From assembly GCA_016710765.1 (NCBI GenBank), contig JADJUJ010000005.1, forward strand, positions 1-28,600: 28,600 bases of DNA, written 5' to 3'. The position numbers were made by a program, and so were the translations under genes. The notes under the pieces are model-generated. The model was not told the origin of the DNA. It ran no database searches and saw nothing but the letters and a program-made list of their open reading frames with translations. Shown piece after piece: positions 7,938 through 17,973 of this stretch (positions are counted from its first letter, which is position 1; each line of letters starts with the position of its first letter). The DNA is from Lewinellaceae bacterium (GTDB lineage: Bacteria; Bacteroidota; Bacteroidia; Chitinophagales; Saprospiraceae).

Positions 7938-10900
7938 ATGAGCCAGAAGCCCTTTCTCCTCTTTATTCCTCTTGCCTTTTTTGCCCATACATTATTGGCA
8001 CAAGTGGACTATTTCCCAGTTCATATGGGATCAGTCTATGCCTATGAAGAGCAATTTTTAAATCAAAATATAGAAATAAAGCAGGCAGCCTATGAACAAG
8101 CAGTTTGTTGCCCGGATGGGCTACGAAATTACACAACATCGGATCCCAGCATCTACACTTCCTATTTGAATGTAATTAGGCCTCGGGTTGGACCAGACAA
8201 CAATTCCATTTATTCGCAATGTGATAATATAAATATGCCTTTCGGCGGCATGCTTAAAAAGTCTTACCCGGGAAGCGCCGGAACACTATACGATTATCTT
8301 GACAACAATGATCATGTAATTACAACTTATCAAAACATTGGTTCAGTTTCTGTGCCGGCAGGTACTTTTAATAATTGCTACTTGGTAAAAACAACGAGAG
8401 TGCCGTCCACAGGCATTGACACACAATTTATAGAAATCAAATTGGCGCCTAATGTTGGTATTGTAGAATTTCATCACCATGCATATGCAGAGGTAATTGC
8501 TGGTGATTTTAATTTTAACCATTTAAAACTAAATTCCTATACCATACCGCCACTTGATTACTCATCTTCATTTACCATTACACATTATCATCGCGACAAC
8601 AATACTACTGCGCTTGATAAAATTCAAGAGATAGATGCAATTGTTGCAGGAACCATCGGTTCAACGCTAAAAGTATGCGCAGACAGCGTTGCCGCTTCTG
8701 TGTTTGTAATCAAACGCAAACCGGGTATCCCTTTAAATATTGATTCAATAAGTTTGAATATTAAAGGAAATATTTCCATGAATGGGAGTGAGTTTCTCGG
8801 TGTACTGACGAAATACAGCGCTAACCAGGATAGTGCTGTATTTATTTACCATCACCCATATTCATTATATTCAGATACAATACGCTACAGCTCCTTGCGG
8901 CTAGAGGTACATTATGGCGCCCAATTAAGGTTATCATGTTTACCCCTGCATGTATACAGGCCGCCTGTATTGTTCGTGCATGGACTTGGTTCAGAATCTA
9001 CCATTTTTAATTCGATGAAAGATTCGATTTTGAATACGGGCCTTTACGAAGAAAATCAATTGTACGCATTGGATTATCACAATTCGAGTTTTGATGCATT
9101 TTCAAAAAATATTAGTCTGCAGGTTATTCAAAAGGGGATTTCCCGATTAAGAACCAACATGGCAGAAATCAATTGTTCTTTTGGCAAAGTGGATATAATT
9201 GGCCACAGTATGGGAGGTGTACTATCCCGGCTATATATCCAAAGTGCGGCCTACAACAACGATGTAAATAAACTTATTACATTAAACACGCCACATTCCG
9301 GAAGTCAGCTTGGCAATGTAGTAGTGACCCATATTTCATGTGGGTTTTAAAAGATTTTATAAAGTGGTATGGTAAAATAGATAATTTCAATTGTTCTGAT
9401 AACGCATTTATTGATTTAAATGTGGACAGTTGGGAGACTCGCTTCCATCTAAACGGGGCGCTGCCTTTTTCTTCTGATGTGGCTGTCCATTCCATTGCCA
9501 GCAAGTTCTATGAAAATCCTCTGATTGCCGATACGGATACATTAAATGACATTTCCAATGTAAAATTTCTGCTGTACCTGGCCAAGCTTTTTCATGACGT
9601 TTCATTTAATCAGGAATCAAACGATGGGATAGTCGCACTGTCCAGTCAGCTGGGCGGGTTGCCAGCCAGCAATTCGACCACCATAGAAAATGAGTTTCAC
9701 AGCTCAACTCAAAACCCACAAGTAATTTCCAAATGCATTGAATTACTGGTGTTTAAAAAAAATAATGCTGCATTTGGCAGGTATAATTTCAACCCACCAG
9801 TTCTGAATTATATTAACCTCAATTCAGAAGTGGAGCGAGTTGAAAATAAATTAACTGCTGCGAATATTAATATTTCCAACCCGAGTAATGGTCAGACTTT
9901 CTATGTAGATGAACCCATCAATATCCATGTTTTATCCCAGGGTTTAAGTCAGGTCACAGCTTTTATGCATTATGATCCAGGAGTTTTTTATGCAGCGGGT
10001 AAAGCAACTTCGGGCGATGTGAGTTTTATCATGGCCTCTCCGTTTCATTCCATTGGCAAAAAGAAATTAATTGCCATCGGTTTCGATTCAATTGCAAATA
10101 CTGCTGTTTACGATACCATTTCTATAAATATCATTCCACACGATAACAGCATTCTGGATATTAGCGTGCCGGCATACACGTCTGTTTATTTAGACGATTC
10201 TGTTTTTCTAAAATTGTAGCACATACCGCTTCGTATGACCTTGATGTTTCGGGGTCTGATTAGGTCCAGGTGTCTTCGACCAACGGCAAGGTGGAATATT
10301 CCAGTTTCGGCTATTTAAAAAGATTGGATTTGGGGTTTGACACCCTTTCTGTTACGTTTAATGGCGCTTTTGCGAAAGAGATCGTAGGGGAGTAAAAGCG
10401 TTTTATTTGACCTTGTTTCGGGTTTTCAGGCGCTATTAATTCAAGTAAATCTTACATAAATTGCCAGAGCGATTCTGTACTTTTAGTTGCTACCGGTGGA
10501 ACCTGGTATGCATGGAGTACTGGAGAAACCACGGATAGTATTTATGTTAATACCCCTGGATTATACAATGTAACAGTGAGTAGTTTCTGGGGTTGTGCTA
10601 ATGTTCGGGGCATCAACATACTTCAAAAAGATCTTGAAATTGATCTTAGCACTTCTGCAACCTCTGTCTGTGCAGGATCTTCCGTTGTTTTAACTGCTAG
10701 TGGCGCCGATACTTACCAGTGGAGCAACGGCATGCAGGGCAATAGCATCACTGTATCCCCTACACAAACCTCAAGCTTTTTCGTACAGGGATTTAATGCT
10801 GGATGTTCATCTGCTCCGAAGCAAATCCAGATCAATGTGCTGCCAATGCCGGTCATTCAAACCAGTTCCAATCAAACCATTTGTGCAGGTGCAACTGCGG

Positions 10901-12171
10901 TATTGACTACAAGTGGCGCCGACACTTATCAATGGAGCAATGGCATGCAAGGCAACAGCATCACTGTTTCGCCTGCACAAACAACTACCTATACCGTGCA
11001 AGGATCGAATGCAGGTTGCGCTTCGGCCCCAAGTCAAATTCAAATAACCGTTTTGCCGCTTCCAATTTTACAAACAAGCCCTAACCAACCATCCTGTGTC
11101 GGGGTGCCCGTGGTTTTAACTGCCAGTGGCGCCGACACATACCAGTGGAGCAATGGTATGCAGGGCAGCAGCATCACTGTGTATCCTACTCAAACTTCCA
11201 TTTATTCAGTGCAAGGTTTTAGTTCAGGATGTGCATCAAATCCTGCTCTGATCCATGTAACGGTTTTCCCAACGCCGGTTTTACAAACCAGCCCTGACCA
11301 GATAATTTGTGAAGGAGAATCAGTTACCCTAAATGTGAGCGGAGGTAATAACTATTCTTGGAGTACTGGTGCACTGGGTAATAGTATTGAAGTTGCCCCA
11401 AGCCAAACAATGGTATACACAGTACAAGGATATAAATTTGGTTGTCCCTCCGTAATTTATCAGATTCAGGTCACCGTGCTACCCGTCCCATCCATACAAA
11501 CAAGTTCTGACCAGGCTATCTGCGAAGGGGAAACTATTGCACTAACTGCCACTGGTGCAGACAGCTATATATGGAACAATGGCATGCAAGGTGCTAGCAT
11601 TGTGGTCAGCCCGGCGGCAACTATAGATTATAGTGTTGTTGGAACCTCTTTGGGATGTTCATCTTCCCCCTCGGCCATTCATGTTACTGTTTCACCAATT
11701 CCGTCTGACAGTATCTTGCTAATTGGCAATGATCACTTACATGCAGTAGAAATAGGAGTTACTTATCATTGGTTCGATTGTCTGAACGGGCTGGTTTTCC
11801 CTGATCAAAATTCGGCGGACTTTTGGCCGGCTTTCTCTGGCTCTTTTGGTGTAATTGTAAGCAATGGTTTGTGTTCTGACACCTCCTCCTGTATCTCAGT
11901 CACTCTATTAGACGCAAATGATATCTCAGGCGACAAAAGGATAAAAGTGTTTCCAAACCCGTGTACAGATTGGCTGTTTGTTGAATTAATTGAGGCTGGA
12001 TATTTTAAAGCATCTGTTCTAAATTCCATAGGCGAGGAGATTTCGAGTATTACAATAAATGAAAAAAGCAATAAACTATCTATTCCAACTTCATCATTAC
12101 CTCCCGGTAGATATCTGCTTCGAATCTCCAATAAAGAGCACTTGTATATCGTGCCTTTTATTAAACTGTGA
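7938..12171 (+). CDS. Giant secreted lipase-like alpha/beta-hydrolase with five Ig-like repeats and T9SS tail (frameshifted)
   Basis: Residues 1-22 (MSQKPFLLFIPLAFFAHTLL) are a signal peptide. A beta-rich region leads to an alpha/beta-hydrolase core. PPVLFVHGLGSES at about residue 345 is the oxyanion-hole motif. VDIIGHSMGGVLSRLY at about 420 holds the nucleophile elbow GHSMG, and KLITLNTPHSGSQLG is typical of triacylglycerol lipases and PGAP1-like esterases. After a break at 9340, ESNDGIVALSSQLGG (candidate catalytic Asp) and ENEFHSSTQN (candidate His) complete a triad. Five repeats of exactly 71 codons follow (Cys codons near 10669, 10882, 11095, 11308 and 11521). They resemble Ig-like/PKD-type adhesive modules (GADTYQWSNGMQGNSITVSP). 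The tail IKVFPNPCTDWLFVEL is a T9SS sorting signal. Breaks lie at about 9340, 10215, 10390 and 10425; TAG at about 10261 may be a miscalled Trp. One gene of about 1,400 codons is the best reading. Confidence 0.8.
10665..11705 (+). repeat. Five 213-bp coding repeats (Ig-like modules)
   Basis: Equivalent Cys codons are spaced by exactly 213 bp four times in a row. Repeats 1-3 are the most alike, sharing SGADTYQWSNGMQG at equal positions; repeats 4 and 5 have diverged (SGGNNYSWSTGALG, TGADSYIWNNGMQG). Each unit carries the pair C(A/E)G near its start and GC(A/S/P)S near its end, so a disulfide per module is likely. No indel interrupts the phase, unlike the rest of the gene. Confidence 0.9.
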
Positions 12172-12435
12172 TCGGCAATAAGTTGTCGTTTAATTTCACT
12201 GATAACTCGCAGTAGTATTTGATACTTGTCTGTATTCTATTGTATACCCTCAACTAAGAGGTGTGGTTAAAAAACCAAATCCCAGTCATTAAAATTTACC
12301 AAGCCAAAAATTAAATCCTGGTACAAGAAGTTCTTTGAACCCTAAATTTATCCTGTAATATAGCGGGGTGTAAAACGCTTTCAGCTCCTTTTTCGAGGTT
12401 TTTAAACCTTGCCATTGTTCATCCGTTTGGTACAA

Positions 12436-13489
12436 ATGAAAAAAGTAACAGCGCAATTCGGCGGTAAAGTAACCAAGCATTGGATAGAAAAATACCAGAC
12501 TTCCCCCTACTGGAAAGCAGGCATTTTTCAGAATTTGGCCCCAACAGAAACTGCCCTCAACTGGCGCAAAATGCCCGGCGTCATTTGTCGGCAAATCAAA
12601 GGGCATAAATTCGGAAACCCCAGCGCAGCCCTGGAAATACAACCATTTGATGCAGATGCTTTTCTGCAGGAGGCAGCCCTTGGAAAATTCATCTGGTATG
12701 GTCATTCAGCCATTTTGATGCGCATAAATGGGCAAACCATTTTTATCGATCCCATGCTGGGCGACGACGCCTCTCCCATTGCGCCCATGACCACCAAACG
12801 GTTTTCAGACCATACGCTCAGCATCATTGACGATTTGCCCGAAATCGATTTAATGCTGCTTACTCACGACCATTACGATCACCTGGATTACGACAGCATT
12901 CAAAATTAAAATCCAAGACCAAAAAGTATTTTGTGGCCCTTGGGGTAAAAAGACATTTGGTCAGCCAGGGCGTGGATGCCGCCAGCATCACGGAGTTCGA
13001 TTGGTGGCAAAATCAGGATTTTGAACAAATTCAGATCACGTTTACCCCCACACGCCATTTTTCCGGCCGCGGACTTTCCTCCTTGTCGAAATGCCTCTGG
13101 GGCGGTTGGGCAATCAAAACCAAACAGGAAAACATTTGGTTCAGCGGCGATGGTGGCTACGGCGCACACTTCAAGGAAATTGGTGAAAAACTGGCCCCCT
13201 TCGATCTGGCATTTATGGAGTGCGGACAATACAACGACGACTGGCCGCAGATCCACCTGTTTCCCGGGAAAGCGTGCAAGCCGCCTTGGATGCAGGCGTG
13301 AAAAAAGCAATGCCGGTACACTGGGGAGGCTTTAAGCTGTCGTATCAACACCGCTGGGATGAACCGGCAGAAGAATTTACGCGATTTGCCCGGCAACAAT
13401 CGCTTCCGGTTTTAACACCGCGCCTGGGTGAAATCTTTGATCAGCATGCTGATACAGCACACTGGTGGACGGCGCTTGCCGGAAAGTAA
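12436..13489 (+). CDS. Metallo-beta-lactamase-fold hydrolase, NAPE-PLD/UlaG-like (frameshifted)
   Basis: The ATG at 12436 gives MKKVTAQFGGKVTKHWIEKY. Metal-binding motifs appear in family order: IWYGHSAILMRI and TIFIDPML; LLTHDHYDHLDYDS (HxHxDH, about nt 12863); TPTRHFSGRG (metal His); NIWFSGDGGYGAHF (bridging Asp); DLAFMECGQYND; and KAMPVHWGGFKLSYQH (last His). These fit the family of N-acyl-phosphatidylethanolamine phospholipase D and related Zn-dependent hydrolases, of about 350-370 residues. The rebuilt length of about 350 agrees. Breaks occur near 12905 and 13275. The substrate is not known; a phosphodiester of a membrane lipid is the family precedent. No signal peptide is seen, so it is probably cytoplasmic or membrane-associated. 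Confidence 0.88.
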
Positions 13490-13566
13490 ATAGTCGAACA
13501 CTTCGAAAGCAAAGATTATGGGGTAGGGTCGAAAACAAGCACCTGATGCCCATGCCGCTACTGCCG

Positions 13567-14733
13567 CTACAACAGCCTTCTTAGCTTCACATCCCGAACA
13601 TCCAGTCCTTCTACCACCAGTACGCCACATTCATCCGGGAAGGCCCACCACTCGGGCTGAAAAAGTTGTGTACCCACCAGCTGCTCATTGATCCAGACTT
13701 CAGCGCCGGCGCCATTGACGCGCAAACGGAGGCGGTTCCAGGCCTGGTCGCCGCGAAATACCGGAGCGCTTGAGAAAGGATAGCTGCGCTTTTGCACCCC
13801 GATAAGTCCAGTGGATTTCCCATCCTGCAGATCCATTTCCAGACGCATCCGGGCACACCCCGGCTTGCCCGGATAGGCCAGCGGGAGGCGTACTATGCCC
13901 TGCTCTCCTTCTCCAAATTGAAAATCGAGCGCAACTTCATAATTGCTGCCGGGTATTGCCACCCGGCCAGTTGTATCCAGCATCACCCTTTGCCAGCCAG
14001 CTTGTTTTTCGGCTTCACTGAGCAGATTGGGTACCAGGTTCAGCGTCAAAGCCTGGGCCTGTTGTGGCCATCTCCGGGTTTCCAAGTCGCCGGTTTTGCA
14101 GCACAATCCGACGCCAGCGCACCATTTTTCCTGCCAGGAACTGTCGTTCCCGATGCTGTGCACCTGCAGGGCAATGAAGCCGGGTTCGGAATCGGAATCG
14201 AGCAAATTGGCGCATTGTATGCCATTGACCCAGGTACGCACCGAATTGCCGATGGCCTCCACGTGGTACTGGTTCCAATCGCCATTCCGGAAAGCCTTCC
14301 GGGCGTACGCACTTTGGGTGAGTGGATACAGCCAGCCACGACGCCCTTCCTCGTAAATGCCGCCGCTCCATGCCCGCGTACTGGGGTCTATTTCCACCTG
14401 GTAGCCATGTACTTGCCCTTCGTTGTAAGTTGGAAGGCTGTGGCTGCGGATCTGGACGCCGGAATTGAGCGGCGAGTCCACCTGCACCTCAAAGTCGAGG
14501 ATAAAATCACCGTATTCCTTTTCTGTGGCGAGGAAGGTATTCGGACTGTTCAGGGTAGCCTCACCCACAATTACCGGCTCGCCGGCGTCTTCTATCCGGT
14601 ACAGCGCGTTGCCTCCCAGGGTGCGCCAGCCTTCAAAAAATGGTGTGACCAGTGATTCCTGTTTCAGGTTTTGCCCGCCCACCATCGCAGGAAAAGCACA
14701 AAGCACTAAAAGAGCAGCGATTGTATGTCTCAT
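13567..14733 (-). CDS. Secreted DUF1080 protein (3-keto-disaccharide/glucoside hydrolase family)
   Basis: The signal peptide MRHTIAALLVLCAFPAMVGG is followed by a PF06439-type concanavalin-like domain: LYRIEDAGEPVIVGEATLNS, DFILDFEVQVDSPLNSGVQI, YQVEIDPSTRAWSGGIYEEG, GDWNQYHVEAIGNSVRTWVN and GFIALQVHSIGND. A second, weaker module fills residues 215-388 (YEVALDFQFGEGEQGIVRLP, WNRLRLRVNGAGAEVWINEQ). Family members have been linked to hydrolysis of 3-keto-glycosides made by sugar 3-dehydrogenases. At about nt 14085-14155 the written residues WQEKWCAGVGLCC are out of frame; the other frame gives LAGKMVRWRRIVLQNR, the expected strand, so two indels cancel there. The start overlaps the stop of the upstream gene in an ATGA, so translation is coupled. 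Substrate specificity is inferred only. Confidence 0.85.
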   Translation of the reverse strand: MRHTIAALLVLCAFPAMVGGQNLKQESLVTPFFEGWRTLGGNALYRIEDAGEPVIVGEATLNSPNTFLATEKEYGDFILDFEVQVDSPLNSGVQIRSHSLPTYNEGQVHGYQVEIDPSTRAWSGGIYEEGRRGWLYPLTQSAYARKAFRNGDWNQYHVEAIGNSVRTWVNGIQCANLLDSDSEPGFIALQVHSIGNDSSWQEKWCAGVGLCCKTGDLETRRWPQQAQALTLNLVPNLLSEAEKQAGWQRVMLDTTGRVAIPGSNYEVALDFQFGEGEQGIVRLPLAYPGKPGCARMRLEMDLQDGKSTGLIGVQKRSYPFSSAPVFRGDQAWNRLRLRVNGAGAEVWINEQLVGTQLFQPEWWAFPDECGVLVVEGLDVRDVKLRRLL

Positions 14734-16929
14734 TTACCAAATTCCTTTTCAAGTTGCTGTAAGGTAACACGCCGCCCGAAGGGTTGCGCGTGCGCATTTT
14801 TTAATCTGTTCGGCCTCAAAATTGTGCGGCACAAGGCTGAATGCATTCCGCACATATGTCAGAATGGCGGCAATCTCCTGGTCCTGCAGGTCGCGGTTGG
14901 CCGCCAGGCCGGGCATTGCAGCGTTAAAGCTGTAATCAGTGCCTTTGATACGGAGCGGACCCTCCAGCCCGTGCAGCACAATGGCCGCCAGCCGATCAGT
15001 AGATCCTGCCACCAATTCCGAGCCATCGAGCGGCGGAGCCAGGTTGTGCGTGCCCCCTGCCCCGTCGGGCCATGGCAGGCGCTGCAGTGCGTATTGAACA
15101 ACAGCAGTCCGGAACTAAGGCCATCCCTGCCCGCGGTACGAAATACGGTCCACGCGGCTTTTTTCTCATTTGCTCTTGCCTTGGCCGTCGCATGTAGCAT
15201 CGTCAACAAGGTATCGCAACCCGGCTGGCTTTGCTGCAGGTAAGCGGCAAAGGAGGGCTTCCGACTGGGCCAGCCCGCTGACCATTGCATCCCGGTAAAA
15301 ACCATCTGCTGCATATTGCCGGGCCAACATAGCCAGCACCGGATAGGCGCCCGTGCCGGCACTGGCTCCCGTACAAACAAAGGGGCCAGGTCGATGCTCG
15401 CATCCTTGCGCTGCTGTAAAATGGGCAATATGGGCGCTAATTCAGCTTTACCTTGCTCGCGGGAAATGCAGCCAACCCTTGCAGCGCCGTGGCAACCACC
15501 ATCGGGTCGTTGTGCTGGCACATACGCAGCAACAAGCCGGTATCCTGCTGCTGTAGCCCCTCCAGGGCCCATAAGGCATGCAAACTGAATAAAGGTTCAC
15601 TTTCTGGACCCAGTAAGCGCAGCAGTGCTGCGGCGGTTTCAGGATCTGCGCGGTCGATGAGCATTTGTTGTGCCCGATCGCGCACCCAGCCATTGGGGTA
15701 ATGCAGCAGTTGGATGAGATCCTGGGCTTTCAACCCGTTTAATTGTGGCGCCAGCGGATGGGTGGCCAGGTTTTTCGTACCCGTAAAATACGGCCCATGT
15801 TCACCACCGTATCCAATCCGCTGCTGGTGAGTTTGTCGCGCAAGTAAGCGGTCATGTAGGTCTTGTGCTGCAGAATACCGTGGTGCATGTCAACGATATA
15901 GAGCGAGCCGTCGGGGCCATCGCTAAGGTTCACGGGCCGGAATGCCGGGTCGGTAGCAGCCAGAAATTCGCGGTCATCGTACAATTGTTGGGCGCTTACT
16001 GGGGCATCTGCGTCAGGATGCGGTTGCGCTTGACGAGGTTGCCTTCTGGGCCACAAAGGCGTTGCCCTGAAACTGCTTTGAAATCTGGTCGCCGCGGTAC
16101 AGCAGCGGACCACAGGCGGAGGTAAAGTTGAGCAGATGGCCGCTGCTGTCGAGCATGCCGTCCTGGTATCCGCGGTTCACGGCCGTAGGCCGTAAGGGAT
16201 ACACCCGCTGGTTGGTACAAATTTGTTCAGACACCCCATGGCTGGGTTCAAAAACGGGTTCTGAAACATGGCGTTGGGCAGCGTCCAGTCGCCCTGGTCG
16301 GTTGGAATTGTCATTGTAAAAAAGCCGGCCAAAGTCATCGTGGGTGATGCCCCATTGCCCCCGGAACGCTGTTTTTTCTTTAAGCCACTTTCCATTAATG
16401 CGCCGACAGCGCACATCCGATTTAGCGCTGTAAATCCAGTTGTCGATGTTCATCAACAGTCCGTTGGGCTGGTGTTCAACGTTGCCGCCGGTGGCATAGA
16501 GCGAGTCCACCAGGGTGCGTTGGCCGGGGCGGTCGTGGTCAATTTCGACAAACCAGAGTTTGGGCGGCTCGGCATACAGCAGACCGCCGTACACCAGGGC
16601 AAAAGCCCGGGGAGCACAAGTTGATCCAGAAAAACTTTGCGCTGGTCCATGCGCCCATCGCCGTCTTCATCCTTCAGAATAACGATACTGCCCACCGGCC
16701 TGGTTTCCGCTGTGTTGTCGAGGTCGGCCATGTAGCCGGGCATTTCGAGCACCCAGATGCGACCATAGTCGTCGAAACTCATGGCCACCGGTGCGTTGAG
16801 CAGGGGTTCGGCGGCGACAAGGTCGAGTTTGAAACCGGGTTCCAACTGGTAGGCGTCGAGTTGAACTTCAGGCACCTGTCGGCCACAGGAAAAAAGAATC
16901 AGCAGGAAGGGAAGCGTGTATTTGTGCAT
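14730..16929 (-). CDS. Lipoprotein with PVC-type dehydrogenase propeller, HEAT repeats and C-terminal cytochrome c (frameshifted)
   Basis: MHKYTLPFLLILFSCGRQVP has a lipobox (LFSC), so outer- or inner-membrane anchoring is expected. A beta-propeller of the putative membrane-bound dehydrogenase type follows: GFKLDLVAAEPLLNAPVAMS, YGRIWVLEMPGYM, VGSIVILKDEDGDGRMDQRK, GGNVEHQPNGLLMNIDNWIY, AFRGQWGITHDDFGRLFYND and NLSDGPDGSLYIVDMHHGIL. Next come HEAT-like helices (NGWVRDRAQQMLIDRADPET). Last is a mono-heme cytochrome c with LLLFNTHCSACHGPTGQGA (CSACH near 15071-15091). The rebuilt length is about 730 residues. Breaks are frequent (near 16610, 16300, 16090, 15740, 15440 and 15000). The gene starts 53 bp after scpA and ends in an ATGA overlap with the DUF1080 gene. 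An electron-transferring role in sugar or polyol oxidation is inferred from domains and neighbour. Confidence 0.8.
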
Positions 16930-16982
16930 GGAATGGCCTGGTTTCTGCAAAGATAGGAGAAGCGAAAGTGATTCAATTGCCC

Positions 16983-17828
16983 TTAAGTGCCAAAAATCCC
17001 AACGGATGACGCATATAGGCGGCGAATATCAATGCTGTTCATCCTCCCTTCCGGCTCCGGCAACGTCAACCAGAAATTATTCATGCCCTCGCCCTGGATG
17101 AGTTCCAGTTCCTGTGCGTTGAGCAATTCCAGCAGTGCCAGGAAGGTAACGATGGCGTGGATGCGATTTTCCAGGGTCAGGAAGAGGTCTTCAAAGGCTG
17201 TTTTTTCACCGCGTTTAAGGGTACGCTGTAAATAAGCGCGCTGGTCCTGAATGGTGTAGTTGTAGTTGTAAACGGTGTGGATGCGCTTGGCCTTCTGGTC
17301 GTCTTCAAATCGGGTGAGCAGGCGTTCAAACACGCGCAGGAGCTTATACAGCGTAACACTCTCCATTTCCACATCGGCCAGGGCATGCTCGGCCAGTTTC
17401 CGGATTTCTGTACTGGCATAGCCACGGGGCGTCATGAAGGGCGCGCACCTCTTCCAGGCGTCGCAGATCTTCCAGCACACTTTTTGTAACGCTTGTACTC
17501 CATCAGGCGTTCTACGAGTTCCATCCGCGGATCGATCTCATTGCCTTCATCGTCCACTGCTTTGCGAGGAAGCAGGAGTTTGGCCTTGATGCGCATCAGG
17601 GTGGCCGCTACCACGATGAACTCCGAAGCCAGATCGATGTTCATCAAACGCGCATCGTGCATGTAAGCGGAAATCCTCTGTGATTTTGGCAATGGGGATG
17701 TTGTAAATATCCGTTTCATCCCGTTCTATATAAAAACAGGAGCAGATCGAAGGGCCCTTCAAAGGCCGGGGAGCTTGATGGTAAACGTATCTTCTGCTAA
17801 AGTAGCGGTATTTCACTTTACGGTACAA
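16983..17828 (-). CDS. scpA: Segregation and condensation protein A (frameshifted)
   Basis: ScpA is the kleisin subunit that bridges SMC heads in the bacterial condensin complex, with ScpB and Smc, and helps chromosome segregation. The N-terminal kleisin signature appears after frame repair: FTIKLPGFEGPFDLLLF and then YIERDETDIYNIPIAKITED. It is followed by DARLMNIDLASEFIVVAATL, MRIKAKLLLPRK, DPRMELVERLMEYKRYK, YNYNYTIQDQRAYLQ and the C-terminal winged helix ENRIHAIVTFLALLELLNAQ then ELELIQGEG. About 265-280 residues fits the family. Breaks lie near 17765, 17680, 17480 and 17430. The exact start is uncertain: a TTG at 17828 or a GTG slightly downstream fits the promoter position. No scpB is next to it. 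Confidence 0.92.
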
Positions 17829-17850
17829 CCCGTATTGTAGAAAAAGGCAG

Positions 17851-17881
17851 CAAAAATAACAAAAACAACCAAGGTGTCAAA
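17851..17881 (-). promoter_or_regulatory. Perfect Bacteroidota promoter for scpA (TTTG-N19-TATTTTTG)
   Basis: Read on the minus strand, TTTG (17881-17878) is followed after exactly 19 bases by TATTTTTG (17858-17851). This matches the TTTG-N19-TAnnTTTG consensus of the Bacteroidota primary sigma factor at every defined position. Transcription would start near 17845, about 15-25 bases before the candidate scpA start codons. It probably also drives the two downstream minus-strand genes. Confidence 0.8.
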
Positions 17882-17973
17882 ATTTGTCTTGTTCACCGGT
17901 GTTTGTCGCTTACGGCCGGGATTACCGCCCAAAAGGCCGTATCTTGGCATTTTACCCAATTATTGCTTTGAGG

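Noticed and set aside
12289..12705. Minus-strand frame overlapping the start of the metallo-hydrolase gene
   Set aside because: It is antisense to the well-supported MBL-fold protein and has no recognisable domain.
13792..14655. Plus-strand frame of 287 codons
   Set aside because: It is antisense to the DUF1080 gene, whose signal peptide and domain are clear.
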